Of a DNA stretch of 64,000 nucleotides, positions 44,316-56,040 are shown piece by piece. Position 1 is the first letter of the stretch. Each line of letters begins with the position of its first letter. Below the pieces are notes generated by a model that was not told where the DNA came from, made no database searches, and worked only from the letters and a program-made list of their open reading frames with translations. Origin of the DNA: Porodaedalea pini (taxonomy: Eukaryota > Basidiomycota > Agaricomycetes > Hymenochaetales > Hymenochaetaceae); the NCBI GenBank assembly GCA_002794775.1, contig NBAY01000084.1, positions 90,555 to 154,554 of the forward strand, given 5' to 3'. A program made the position numbers and the translations under genes.

Positions 44316-46258
44316 TTATAACTGCGACGAGTCGAGCAGGTCCTCAAACCGGAAGTGCATCGCGTACATGTCCATTCGCTCACCGTCCGGCCCCATCCCA
44401 TCCATCCCACCACCCATCGAGCCCATGGGACTCATCGACCCCATTGAGCCGAAGGCCGTCCACGGCGGCAGCCCCATGTCCAGTCCGATGTCCATTTCAC
44501 AGAATACATTCTGACTCTGCATCTCCTGGTTCTGACCATGCGAGGAATTTGTGGCAGATTCGTCGCCGTCGCACAGCGTCTGCATCACCCACGCTGGCAA
44601 GCCGTAGTCGACCCACTCGCCAGCAACTGGCGGATCTGGTGACTCAGGCAGCCCGTGCGGCAATGCGCGCTGACCCGGCACTTGAAGCTGTCCACCTGGC
44701 GATTGGCCAGTTGGCGAAGAGAATTGACCAGGGAGGAAGAGACGCGAGGACGAGGAGGAAGGAGGTGTTGGTGCGGAAAGCGGATCACCTGAAGAGGTTG
44801 AAGGCTCGCTAGGAATTTTGAGCTGCGTGAGCGTGCGAGGGCGAGGCTAAGCGGCGACAGGCACCTGCTCCTCGTATACCTGAAACATGGTATAGCATGC
44901 TACGAAGAAGGGCAGAAAAACACACCTGCATCTCGCTGCCAGCAGTCGAGAAATCGGGAACCTGCCCTGGCATACCGTAGCTCATGGACTGCAGATGCGA
45001 GTTCGGGAACTGGAAACCGCTCATTCCACCAAATTCCCCCTCTCTTTCCTGGCTGTGGCCATTCATCTGCAACCGCTGCTCGTCTTCGTTGCCCTCGTGC
45101 GTCGCAGGCGAGCCAACCGCCGAGCTTTTGTTCAAACCAGGCGCCGTCTCAAGCAGCCTCGGGATCTTGATTGTAGGAGGCGCAGGCGGGTAGAGGTCGG
45201 CTGTCATCGTCGGTGGCCGGTGCACCCGGTGCGCTCGTCGAACGGCTTCGAGCGGCGATTCTGCGGGAGGACAAAGCTAAGTGGTCCGGGAACCAAGCTT
45301 TGGGCTGTCTGAGTCGGGATCTGCGCGGAAAGCGAGTGTCCGTGTCCATGCCCGTGTCCACCGTGGTGCGAGTGCGAGTAGGAATACGTGTTGAGCAAGC
45401 CGGATTCGAGAGAGAAGCTCGCAAGAGCGTTGCCCGTGTCGATCGTAAGGCTCACTCCTGATCTAGAACCAGACGCGTAAGAGAACAAGGGCATCGAGAG
45501 GCTCAGTGCGAGCGAGAGTGTCTGACCTTGACCCTGGCCCTGCGATCCTCCAATTCGCTCATGTCGAAGTCCGCGAGATCCACCATCTCGGCTTCGTGCA
45601 CGCTACCGCACCCACCATTCGCAGAGCCATACGGACCATAGAGAGACCCGTCGGCGGAGAGCGAGTCGAGCTCGCTGAAATCTTCCGAACCGACGGTCGA
45701 TGCAGATGAGGGGGCACTCGTGGTGCTGGTGGTGCTGGTAGTGGAGCACAAGGAACTGTTGCGGGCACGCGCGCTGGAACCGCGCACACAGCTGCTCGAC
45801 TTGGTACGGTCACCACGCTCCTTCCCATCCTTCTCCTTCTTCACCTTCCCGCCCGCCATCGACTCTGCCTTGCCCTTCTTCTCCTTGACAGTGCGTGTGG
45901 GCTGATAGACGTACCAAGCGAGACTGTCCCAGTACTTGTGGACTAGAGGCCAGTTAGACGAACTGTCTGTATACAGGGGCTACTCACCAATTTGAGTGGC
46001 ATGAGCTTATCTGACCTCTGTTTCCATCTACATTTTGACTAACATGCTCATTATATCCCAAAGACTGTGTGGACTTACTTTTGATGTGCTTGACAGATTT
46101 GCGACCGAGGGAGAGACAGGCGATGGTGGTGGGAGAAAGCAAAGTGCAGCGACGCGTCGAGCACGTCTCGACGCGTTTTCTAAGTCCGCATTTTCTAAGT
46201 CCGCTAAGTGGTGAATCTTGTCTGATGCTCGTGTCCACCATCAGCATCCCAACCCTCA
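44316..46258 (-). pseudogene. Unresolved low-complexity protein gene, possibly damaged
   Basis: Coding-like minus-strand frames in several pieces. 46258-46080 ends in VKHIK at a GTAAGT donor. 45,930-45,503 reads YWDSLAWYVYQPTRTVKEKK, then a Lys/Ser-rich and an acidic part. Then come 45494-45204 (His/Gly-rich, HSHHGGHGHGHGH), 45225-44809 and 44681-44316 (Met/Gly-rich, ending RFEDLLDSSQL). An intron 44,926-44,882 joins GSEMQ to VYEEQVPVAA, but an in-frame TAG follows and the same frame then continues for about 170 residues. Two further frame switches near 45,550 and 45,215 have no obvious introns. No family is recognised. It could be an intron-rich regulator or a decaying gene. Confidence 0.35.
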
Positions 46259-46261
46259 AGA

Positions 46262-47663
46262 ATCCACTTATTTAATCAAACAGCTGCATCCGTGTACTCC
46301 ATCTCTCCTGTTAGTACTGCCTCTACCTTCTCCCAATCCCCGCACCCACTCTCGGCGCTGCAGCAAGCGGCACCTCAACCGTTGAAACAACCTCAAATCC
46401 CGAAGACGCACCCAGCAAAAGCAAACTACGTGGCTTCCTTGGTCGGCAAGTCAAGCATTCTAATTGTCGGCAACCTTCCGAGGCGCGCACGCAAAGTCAA
46501 TAGATAAATTGGTTTTGTCCTGTTTCCCTAACTGACGTGCTCAACTCTAGATCAAGCTGTGAAAAGCCTGACCGATATTTGGCACCCCGAGAACATCCCA
46601 GTTGTCTTTTCAACTCAAACAGATATCACGACGGTGACGAAACAGCCGCCGTCTCTCAACGCCAACCACTAAATCATCAATTGGTTCAACTTCCTCGCCC
46701 TATTCACCCATCACGCTTTCCTCGCCTCTTCCCCCTGCCCCATCTGACCCACCACACGCTTCAACATCAATGTCAGTCGTTTTCCCATCTGCCTTTCTCG
46801 CCGAGAATTTCGGCAGCAATGCCGCAACCGTCGTGTCCAAGAAGGATCTCGTTCCGATCGAAACATTTGTACAGGTCCTCCACCGTTCACGCACAACATG
46901 CAGCGTCCTGCAGTCGGCGCTCTGCTACATCAAGGCGGTGCGAGGGAAGGTGCCAGAGCTCGTGGAGCAAGAGAGGCTCGGCACGGGAGTGAGAGGCGAG
47001 CCGGAGTTGGATAAGAGGATCGTGAAGGAAGACGAGGCGTCTGCCTCGTCGAATGCGAATACCTCTTTGGACACGTCCAACCTCTACGGCCTTCCGACGG
47101 AATTGATGTCAAAGGACCCTTTCGATGCATCGTGTGTGCCGACAGTCCTCCAGATGGGCGCTTCGCTTCCATTAACTCAGTAGATGCAGACTCAAAGGCA
47201 GTCTAACGACAAGCGTCGCAAGATTCCGGCAAAACAGCTCACGCCGCTGTCACCTCTTCCCTTGCCGCTCCTCTGCCCGCGGCGCATCTTCCTCGCCGCG
47301 CTCATTCTAGCATCAAAAATCTTACAGGATCGATGCTATTCGAATCGTGCATGGGTAAAGCTCTCCAGTCTCCCACTGCGGGAGGTTGGACACTGCGAAC
47401 GTGCATTCGGCGATGCGTTTGGGTGGCGTCTCTCGGTCGGCATGAGCTCAACGCTGCCGCAGGAAGAGAACTCACGCAGTATGCAACACACGAAAAGCGA
47501 TGGTACAATCGCATTTGGATTGTCTCCGGTTTCTGCAATGCGCAACGCGATGCACTTTCCGAGTCCACCTTGTCGGATGCAGGCACAAGTTCGGAATTTG
47601 GCCGTGCGCAGACGAAGGCAGGCATGGCAAATAGAGTACTCAGACGTGGTCCATGCTGGATAG
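46262..47663 (+). CDS. PHO80-like cyclin (PCL type), structure damaged or unresolved
   Basis: Cyclins of this family activate Pho85-type kinases. The block NYVASLV is joined by a GC-AG intron (46446-46550, donor GCAAGT) to DQAVKSLTDIWHPENIPVVF. The cyclin box appears as LVPIETFVQVLHRSRTTCSV, LQSALCYIKAVRGKVPELVE and RIFLAALILASKILQDRCYS, then NRAWVKLSSLPLREVGHCER and FGWRLSVG. Two problems remain. The frame changes between about 46,600 and 46,690 without a clear intron, and an in-frame TAG at 47181-47183 separates the two halves of the cyclin box. No ATG fits the first exon; it is open from about 46262 in frame. Either small introns are missed or the gene is a young pseudogene. Confidence 0.6.
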
Positions 47664-48235
47664 CCTCACGACTGTTGATCTCGGGCTTGGGCTCGGGCTC
47701 CGTGGTCATGTATAGGCTGATGCAACGACTTTCGCGACTTATGGATTTGGATGCGTAGGATATGGGTGCGGGCTACTGGTCTGGGCTACGCTGAGTTGGA
47801 CTGTGCGGAGCTTGAGGGCCTTTCTTCGCTGGTTGTCGGGCGCTTGCTCGCGATCGCAGAGGCCTTCGCTCTTGTCGGTACGGCTTCGGCGCGCCTTCCA
47901 CCTTGTACTCTCTTCTCTCCTCTTTTCTAAATTTCCTAGCAATACATGTGTTTCTTACACCCTTCCCTCCAACCGTACACCCAAGTATCTCATTCATCCA
48001 TCCATTTGTGCGGCGCGACTTGTCCATTCACCATACACGGTCTCCTCTTCCTTTTCTCTCCTCGATTTTGTAATTCGGCTCGTATCTTCCGTAGATCTCT
48101 TTTTTCCTTCTCTTTACTTCATTGACTCGACTCTTGTTACTTCTATTATTCCATGTGCTCGAGCCCTTGCGAAGCATTTTCTCTATATTATACTACTGTC
48201 TCGTCTCATCATCCGCTTTTCAGCCTTTCGGCTCT
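47664..48235. other. Intergenic
   Basis: 3' flank of the cyclin gene, pyrimidine-rich on the plus strand from 48,030 to 48,230. No gene seen. Confidence 0.5.
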
Positions 48236-48730
48236 CAAGTTTTAGTGCTGGATTGGCGGCCCGAAAGGGGCAAGTGGGTTTGAATTCCCACCGTGTGTGC
48301 ATCTCTCCTGAAAACAAAGCAAATCTTGGACAGTGATTGAAGAGCTGATATCTGAAATGAGTGGATGATCAGACAAAAACACTATGATTAATGCACTACA
48401 GTTTAGACATTAGATTTTGGAAGGACATATAAGTGGCATATAATACAAGAAAAATAAATGTGCATTTCCTGTAAGCATCTATCTAACTTGTATTTATCTT
48501 GTATCCTATGTGAAGGCTAATAAGAATATGATATACTGACTGACATGCTGACACCCAACATATAAACTGGTGAAGAGCCTTCCAGCTCCATTGTCAGGCA
48601 TAATCAGTAGAATAAATACATTACAGCTCAGACATCAGACTTTCAGAGGGCATATAATCAGAATACAAAATGATAAAAGTATAGTATATTTTTTGTAATT
48701 ATCTATCTGTCTTGTATATGCCTTGTATTG
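48236..48730. repeat. tRNA-like B box followed by two 110 bp imperfect direct repeats
   Basis: gtgggtttgaattcccacc (about 48271-48289) has the form of a tRNA T-arm and pol III B box, preceded by a small gccc-gaaa-gggg hairpin and a weak A-box-like tagtgctgg. Two related segments follow, 48392-48502 and 48618-48729, sharing ttagacat.agactt/attttg..aggacatataa, atctatct and cttgtat. A decayed tRNA-derived SINE is the simplest reading. A 5' acceptor-stem partner for a genuine tRNA is missing. Confidence 0.35.
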
Positions 48731-49029
48731 CACCAAAACTCTTGTAACGAGCTTGTATCCGACTCGAAGACATTTTGGCACATGACAAGCTGACTAACAG
48801 ACTTTTATTACCTTACAAGGTATACAAGGCTATACAGGCGACGCGACTTTTTCGTGATGTAGTTCCTATACACGTAGTTGCGACTTCAACGACGACACGA
48901 AGCAGTTGAAAACGAGACTCAGCCTCTGTCTTACCCGACATACCTCAACGAACGAAGGTAGACTGAATATCTCTTTTCTCATCTTCGATAACACCGATTC
49001 TTATCCGTGTAGATCCCGCAGGCTCCAAC

Positions 49030-50235
49030 ATGCAACACGACAGTCCGGACCGCACCCTGCTCAGCTCGGAGGAGCCACTGCTGTCAATGCAAAAGGCGCT
49101 CGGATTTCCCAACATCGTTTATCGCATGTGCAGGACACCGGATTGTAAACGCGTGGTAGCGGGATGGATGATGTACGAAGACATCGATAAAGCATACAGC
49201 GTCGACAAAGGCTGGGATATCCCTCCCACGCCTCTCCCTCGTCCCTACGAGATTCGCTCGATCGCAGCCAAGGGTCGTGGAATGTTCGCAGTACGGAACA
49301 TTGCATATGGAGAACTTATTGTGCGTGAACGACCCATCATCCTTGCCGCTCGACGTATTGTCGCTTTTCGGGGCGCCGAATGGAACACAACCGACAAAGG
49401 CTTACTGCAATTGCTCTACTGGCTCGAGCCTGCCGATCGCGAGAAATTTCTCTCGCTGCACAATTGCAAACCAGCAAAGGAATGCGGACCGCTCTCGGGC
49501 ATCCTTCGTACAAACGCACTGGGTATCGAATTCGAGCAATCGAACTTCTGTTCGGACTACGGTGCTGTCTGCCTCGAAATTTCACTCGTCAACCATAGGT
49601 GTGTATCGCCTACATCACGCGACTATCTGTATACCTGTATTCTGAACCCTATCCTATCTCTTCTTTCTAGCTGCTCCCCAAATGCACACTATACCAATGA
49701 TCAAGAGTCGGTGACGTTTGAACTCCGTGCAAATCGCGACATCGCTGCAGGCGAAGAGATCAACATAAGCTACGTCGAAGTCAATTCGCCTTGCGTGGAC
49801 CGACAGAAAGAGCTTCAATTAAACTACTTCTTCCATTGCACCTGCACGGCGTGCTCCGCCGGTCCCGCAAGCGATGAGCGCCGGAAACTCATCCAGACCA
49901 CCTTGTCCTCGCTCACTACCACGTGGGACGCTTGGATGTTAAGCACACCGAGAAACAGAGCTGCTCATACGAAGAGAGACCTTGAACGCTGTCACGCGGT
50001 GTTGCGTGCGATGGACGAGGAACAGCTGGTCAACCGTCGCGAAGATATAACCCAACGGCTGGCGTTGATGTACGCGGTCGTCGGCGACAGGAAGAAGTTT
50101 TCAAAGTGGGCGACGGCTACGGTGCGCACGTTGAGGGCTAGGGGTGGGAATGAGGAGCATCGCGGACTACTGAGGCAGTGGGAGGGCTGGCTACTGAACT
50201 CGACGAGCTTGCCATTGTGGGGTATGTGGAGCTAA
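49030..50235 (+). CDS. SET-domain protein (SMYD-like lysine methyltransferase)
   Basis: Two exons, 49030-49598 and 49671-50235, give 377 residues. Splicing the 72 nt intron (GTGTGT...TTCTAG) creates the hallmark NHSCSPNA at residues 188-195. This binds S-adenosylmethionine and forms part of the lysine channel. Other SET signatures are RSIAAKGRGMFAVRNIAYGE near the start, GEEINISYVEV, and a Cys cluster HCTCTACSAG typical of the post-SET zinc site. There is no MYND finger, so it is SMYD-like only in the SET core. Substrate unknown; many fungal members of this group are uncharacterised. The ATG at 49030 is the first in a frame preceded by non-coding sequence. Confidence 0.88.
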   Translation: MQHDSPDRTLLSSEEPLLSMQKALGFPNIVYRMCRTPDCKRVVAGWMMYEDIDKAYSVDKGWDIPPTPLPRPYEIRSIAAKGRGMFAVRNIAYGELIVRERPIILAARRIVAFRGAEWNTTDKGLLQLLYWLEPADREKFLSLHNCKPAKECGPLSGILRTNALGIEFEQSNFCSDYGAVCLEISLVNHRCVSPTSRDYLYTCILNPILSLLSSCSPNAHYTNDQESVTFELRANRDIAAGEEINISYVEVNSPCVDRQKELQLNYFFHCTCTACSAGPASDERRKLIQTTLSSLTTTWDAWMLSTPRNRAAHTKRDLERCHAVLRAMDEEQLVNRREDITQRLALMYAVVGDRKKFSKWATATVRTLRARGGNEEHRGLLRQWEGWLLNSTSLPLWGMWS

Positions 50236-50493
50236 ATCAGCTTGTTTTGATGAAGGACTGTGTTTCTTGGGCTTCTTGGGCTGCTGTATGTGCACAACAT
50301 GACCCTTTCTCAATGTCTCGTGTATCGTATTCACTGTACGAATATGTATGTTCTTCCCTCAGATCCTCCTTCACTTCTCAAAGCAACTGAATCACGCAAT
50401 GACATTCTTCAGCCTTCCTTCATGTATTGAAGATAGCCCCGATGCACCACTGAAGACAGCCGCAACTGCAAAGTGGGATGAAAGAATACACAC

Positions 50494-50968
50494 TTAACAT
50501 GACACAGGACGGTATGGCTTGACGTACGTACTTAGACTGTCTGTCGTATTGTACATTCTGTTTAACGGTGTCAGTCTCGTAGTTCGATCCGACTCCGGGC
50601 TAGGCAACAAAGGCGCGTGCAGCAAGATGTGCTTCTGCATGCCGTAAGGCTTGTGCCACCAGAAGATGTACGTAACCAGTATGCACACGACATAGGCGCC
50701 TGTGCTGACTTCGAGCTCAGATACACTTGTCGCCTCCCCCATGATTGTTAAGAATCTTCTTCCTTTCCTCTCCTCCCTTCCTCACCCTCAGAAATAGGAC
50801 GATAGCGACGTATGTGACGAGTTCTGGCGCGATAACATTGATGGCTATCTGTGATGCCTTTCGTCCCATCGTTACCATCCAGCTCCAGATCTTCTGTCGC
50901 CAACCTTGAAGTTGTCCCTCGCTGAACGGTACGTCGAGGTGCAAGGAGACATAGACATACGTGAACAT
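50494..50968 (-). pseudogene. C-terminal part of a mushroom multi-pass membrane protein
   Basis: Two minus-strand frames with hydrophobic segments: 50968-50717 (IAINVIAPELVTYVAIVLFL) and 50742-50494 (TGAYVVCILVTYIFWWHKPY). The motifs VIAPELVTY and WWHKP are typical of a large, uncharacterised Agaricomycete membrane family. No N-terminal exons are seen upstream to 52.4 kb. It is probably a fragment, or a gene whose first exons I cannot place. Confidence 0.4.
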
Positions 50969-50981
50969 GGTTGAAAGTCAT

Positions 50982-52494
50982 GCCTATACGATGTTTATTG
51001 TATCTCGCGAATCTGGACCCTTTGTAAAGCCCGAGCGCGGATCAGAGGGTGAGAATGATCTGGGATGGCCAGCATGCATGACGAGGTTGAAGGTGAGGAC
51101 GGAGACCAGGATGGGTATGGCAATGAGTAAAAAGATATAAAAACAACGATCCTAGCTTCCAAAAGGTAGAAATAAGTTATTCACTCGTCGTGATTCTCGA
51201 AGAATCACCTCGTGACCAAGTTTCCTGCAACGCAAATCGAAGTGGCTACCCCGCATACAGCACACGCCATGAACTGTTGTTTACTTCCTTCTCCACTACC
51301 AGACCCACAAAGCGCTCCGGTGCTACTTGCCCACAACCAGTCATCAACTCGGCTGTTCAATTTTTCATCTTATCAATAACCCAGCCTTCCCCTTTCCTTC
51401 TTCAAGCACATAGAAGTCACCCACCAACCTCACCCTACTTTTGCACTTCTCAGCCATTGGGCTGGCACTACAACATTTCAATGCCCTTTCATTTCACCAC
51501 AGGACTATATACCTAAATATACAGGCGTCTCTGAGTTAGGCTCGCGATGGCGCATGCGCATCCACCGGACAAGGACAACCCGAGAGAAGATGCGAAACAG
51601 GCCACTGCCAAGCACGATTTGGGGAAGGGTTACCGAAGGTGACTTTTACGTGCAGCCTTCTCATCATCCCCATCCGATGCTCGTGAACAACAAAGCATTC
51701 TTTCCTTTCGACAATTCATCCCACATCCTGCATACCCATCGTTGTAGTATTCGTTTGAACTTATGGTTCCTATCACCGCGTACCTTCTCCAGATGCCATT
51801 TTCATTCTTTGTTCCCCATTTATGCGACGTGATCATCTTCATTATTTCTCCCCTTCGCATGCAGCTTAGATGCACTTTGATTTTATCAAAGGAATATATA
51901 TAATAGCATAAACATGTGCCGGCGCACCCCGAAGCACTAAGTGGTGACTGAGCTGATTCGGCTTGTGCCTTGCTAGATCCGATTCAACGAAAGGTCAGAG
52001 GAGAAATAAACTCGGAGGAAAGACAGGCCTAGGGGCTACGTGTAGTAACTTGCAGATCGCAGTCGACTCAAGAATAGTTACCTCCTTCCCTCCTATATCA
52101 TCTCTCCTCCAATTATTGTACTTTCCGAATTAAATTTTCCTTCTTTTCACTCGCAGACCTGAGATCATGTACCGGCTCCTCAGATGCCGAGTACTATCTG
52201 ACAGCCGTGGCGGATGCCCGACAATATCATGATCGCTCGTTCGTCGCAACTGTATGATCTCGCATACTCCTGACTAATCTGTGGATTTCAGAGCGAACTG
52301 CATACTATTGCAACACAGGAAGCCATCCTTCTGACTCAAATAATAAATATTTCCATGCTTTCTACGCCATCGTAACAACTCTACCCAGACAGCTTTAGCA
52401 TTCACTACCTTCAAACCTTGACGGATATTCCACTGCCAATTACACCGACAACGCCGTCCTCTCTGTCAACGTGTTGTCTGCCGCCATTAGCGTG
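50982..52494. other. No supported gene
   Basis: Scattered short frames only; probable 3' region of the gene ending at 52495 and promoter remnants. Confidence 0.5.
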
Positions 52495-55400
52495 CTAAGC
52501 ATCCTTGACGCCAAAGCCTCGGATGATGAGTTCGAGCAGGAGGTCTCCCCGACGATTGAATATAGGGCGTGCAAGGGAGACCTCGTACGCGTCTACCTGT
52601 ACACCCGCCCATGTGCCCTCCAAGACATTCTTTAACTCACTGGCGAGCGTTGTCAAGTCGACCATAGTGGGGAATGCTTCTTTGAGCAACTTGAGCGCCT
52701 GCGCTTGCGTCTCATGTCCTGGGGCGCCATGAGAGACCTGAATGCGACTGAAGTTCGGCACGACTTTCTCAGGGTGCAGTTGCACTTGCAGACCGGAGGT
52801 GGTGGACGCGAAAGATATATTCACAGACCAAGTCACGGTCATCTCGGAGCTAAGTGTGAGCGCAGTTAGTATTCAGAGCCATAGATAAGTTTCAGGTCTT
52901 CACCTCCAGTCTTTGCTTCCACCTTCACCCTTATACTTCAGATAGATCTTTACCGCGCCATTCAGCTGAATATTGCAATCACCCATACGGCTCGTCGGGA
53001 TTGTCAGAACATTGTGGGTCAAGCCTAAACATACGGTGAGAAATATTCACAGAGGAAAGCATACGAAATTGCTTACAGTCAAAGGAATAAGTGTCATTGT
53101 CGAAGAAATCATTCTCGTAGTGCCATATCTCCTTGTTCCTCCACACAAATTGAAGGTCCTTGTTATCATCTCTCGTCCCGAATTCGCGCCAGTTGCAATC
53201 CATATTCTTCTTCGCTTTGTGGCTATCCCATGCTACCAGATCAAAAATCCAACGGCCGTTATTAATGCCCCAGAAAATAGGTATGATAGTTGTCTCGTGG
53301 TTGATGCGCTCGAGACTTTTCAGCAGGACCCCCTCAAGGAAAGACTTGCGAGAGAGATACACTGTGCCGTGTGGGACATCCTTGCCGACACTACAGATCC
53401 AGTTCATTCCACGAGAAATCGACGCTGCAGGGAGCGAATGATCACCTGTCATACCCAGGATGACGATCGAGTTTCGTGTACAGCTTGCACCGTGCAGTCC
53501 TTCCTGGAATGGCCCCCCGGGCTTACTAAGGAAGGGTACGATCTCAATCCGCAGCGCAGAGAACGTCTGATGACTGATGCGTGTGCCAGGTATATTCTGT
53601 GGCATCGTGTAGAGGACTTGATGGCGTGCACGCTCTAAGACTGGGAAGTAACATTCCTGAATGTAGTATTTGAGGGCCTCCCGTTGATTTTCAGTCGCAC
53701 CAGGGAGTTCAGTGTTGTCTGGACGGAGTCTGGCAGCTAGAAAAATTAAAGTGGCAATTAAAAAAATTAAATAAGACGCAGTATACTTACATGATAAAGA
53801 GAGAACAAGCTGCTTGAAGTCTATCGCTCCCTTGAGGCTGTCCCGCTTGAGAATGTCGCTAGATATCGTATCCTTCCTGGAGTCGATGATTTCTAGATTG
53901 ACCTCAAAAGCGACATGCCAGTTTGAAAATTCATGGGCATCAGATCTGTATGAATTCAAGTCAGCCGTTGAGTAGTTGATCATGCAAATGGGATTCTCAC
54001 CCTGGCTGAAGGCCCTGCCCAGCACCCGAGGGCATCAGATGTCCATTGGAGAGATGCAAGCATAAAACGGCGCTGTAGGATCCTTCCTCGCAGACAAGGT
54101 AAACCTCAGGCGCCAAGAAACGCGCTCTGAAAAGGACCTTGTCCTGTACATGATTTTTGAATGAGAAGTATGCAAGACATGCCTTGAACTCAAGCTCTGT
54201 ACTTTCGGCCATAGGTATCGTTGTTCCAGTAGAAGATTCATCGTGAATGCGACCGGCAATTTCCCAAAGCAACTTGAAGTGTGTGTTGATCGATTTTTGT
54301 GTCAGCGCTGTAACAAGTTCGAAAGCGCCTGTGTGAGTATGCTGCAAGAGTTGGCTCAGGACATTTCCTTCATCGATCTCGTCGTAAGGAGGAGGTTCCA
54401 GGACCGGCGGCAAAATATGGTCTGGTGGAGGGGTAATTTGTCCTGACTCGCTCGGAGAATCTGGATGCGGCCTGTAACTGGGCTTGAATATATCTTTTGA
54501 CACTTTTTTAATCTTCTCCAAAATTCTTGTGGCCAAAGTCTTCTTGACAGCCGTCAGCACACCGGAGTTACGATAGCCCTGGAAATTGGATCGATGCTCG
54601 CAGATTCGAGCCGCTGCATACAAAACGTCAGGCACAGAAACAGTACTTGGATGTTAAACACTCACTGTCAACATCAAGCTGGATAATCTTGTTCGATCCA
54701 TCGTCGATCTCTTCAATGACTTCGACAATGAAAGCGACCCTCCAGTTCCTCGCCTGCTCCACTGGATCGCTGGGTTTCCACATCTAAGAATCTTGAATGA
54801 AGTGAAGGAAAATATAAGCTTACTTGTGGGACACTCCGGAGTAGACGCGGATGTCCTCAATTTCGAGGAAAAGAATGATCTCGCGCTCGCACATCGTCTG
54901 AACATGTGTTGGACCGAAGTGCAAATCTGTATGCGCATCTTCTCCATCGGCTGGATTCTCTATACGTATCTCTGTAAAGAAGCTGTCCTCAGGAGTTTCG
55001 TTAGAAAGTCGGTCTTTCTCGACGAACTCCGCGGCCTTTGACTGGAGCTCACGAAAGCGGTTATTGATATCCTCAACATTAACGCCAAAGATCATGTCAG
55101 TGGTGGGTTCTCTCGTACTGATTATCGAGTAGTCAATGTCTGGCGTGTTTGTACGGCCGACAAAGCCCGGCAGAGAGTATAGTACATGGTGACCACCACT
55201 CTTCAGCGTTGGGAGGTAGAACGTAGTCAGATAGTACTTCAAAGCGGTCGTCTTGCGCTCGGTATTTGAGCTTCCGCCTTTGGATTTGTAGGTGCACATC
55301 TCCGGTAAAAAGACAACAGCTGTAAGTTAAGTTCATCAGATGGGGAATGGAAGAGATTATAGATTCAACTTACACTTCATATCCAAGATGTGAATATCAA

Positions 55401-56040
55401 CCGCGTAGTCAGAACCATTCTCAATAGCAGGACACGGAAACCTTCCAATGGTTTGACGGCTGAAAGGGATACGGAAAGCGAAAGTGCAGCTTTCAATCGT
55501 CTCACGGTCCTCTCTGGCAATGACCGATAATGGTAAACATTTAGTCATAAACAGAAGGCTGGATGGTACGTACCTCTGCGGCGACGTCCCACTATGGTCA
55601 GGGTTATAGTATCCATCAAGGAGCTTCAGGAAAAGGATGATCTCATGATTGCAAATGAACTCGATTTTCGGGCAGCCGAACGTCACAGAAAACGCGGTGT
55701 GCAAGGGCTTGTGTTGGCCTAGGACATGGAACTCGGCGAGACACATCGCATATTCAAGTTCGCTCTCTGAGGGCTTGTTGCCTGTGCCGTGCTTCTCAAC
55801 ACAGTGTCGCGCGTTCTCGTAGAGCGTGCACAGCTGGCCATTGATGTAACGTGAGGAGACTTCGGCGTGGTTGCCTAGACACATCGTCAGTAGGAGGACA
55901 GTTTTCAAGCGATGTTTGACGAACTGGAGGACGACGGACAGGGATTGAGCTGAATTTATAGTGGAGGTTGCGTGCATAGTAGATGGGAAGTAATCGCTAC
56001 AAAAGGCGGTAGCGAAGATCAAGTCTAGAAACACTACCAT
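52495..56040 (-). CDS. Large uncharacterised protein with internal duplication, nine exons
   Basis: Exons 56040-55574, 55513-55374, 55319-54835, 54783-54666, 54613-54001, 53945-53791, 53736-53077, 53024-52904 and 52849-52495 join in correct phase to 1,037 residues with no stop. The ATG at 56040 has an ideal context (gccATGG); the next in-frame ATG is 55977. Two halves echo each other. SELEYAMCLAEF...IILFLKL (about 93-140) pairs with TELEFKACLAYF...AVLCLHL (about 542-590). NWRVAFIVEVIEEID pairs with NWHVAFEVNLEIID. TALKYYLTTFYLPTL...VLYSLPG pairs with EALKYYIQECYFPVL...VLYTMP. A Pro-rich linker (PPPDHILPPVLEPPP) lies between them. The last 120 residues are a separate beta-rich-looking unit. 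I know similar unnamed proteins from mushrooms but no function. Apart from the weakly hydrophobic N-terminal ten residues there is no membrane helix. Confidence 0.75.

Noticed and set aside
48240..48300. A genuine tRNA gene
   Set aside because: The T-arm form is good, but no matching acceptor stem, anticodon arm or proper A box was found.
49599..49670. In-frame reading through the SET gene intron
   Set aside because: The frame stays open, but splicing creates the invariant NHSCxPN motif, while read-through destroys it.
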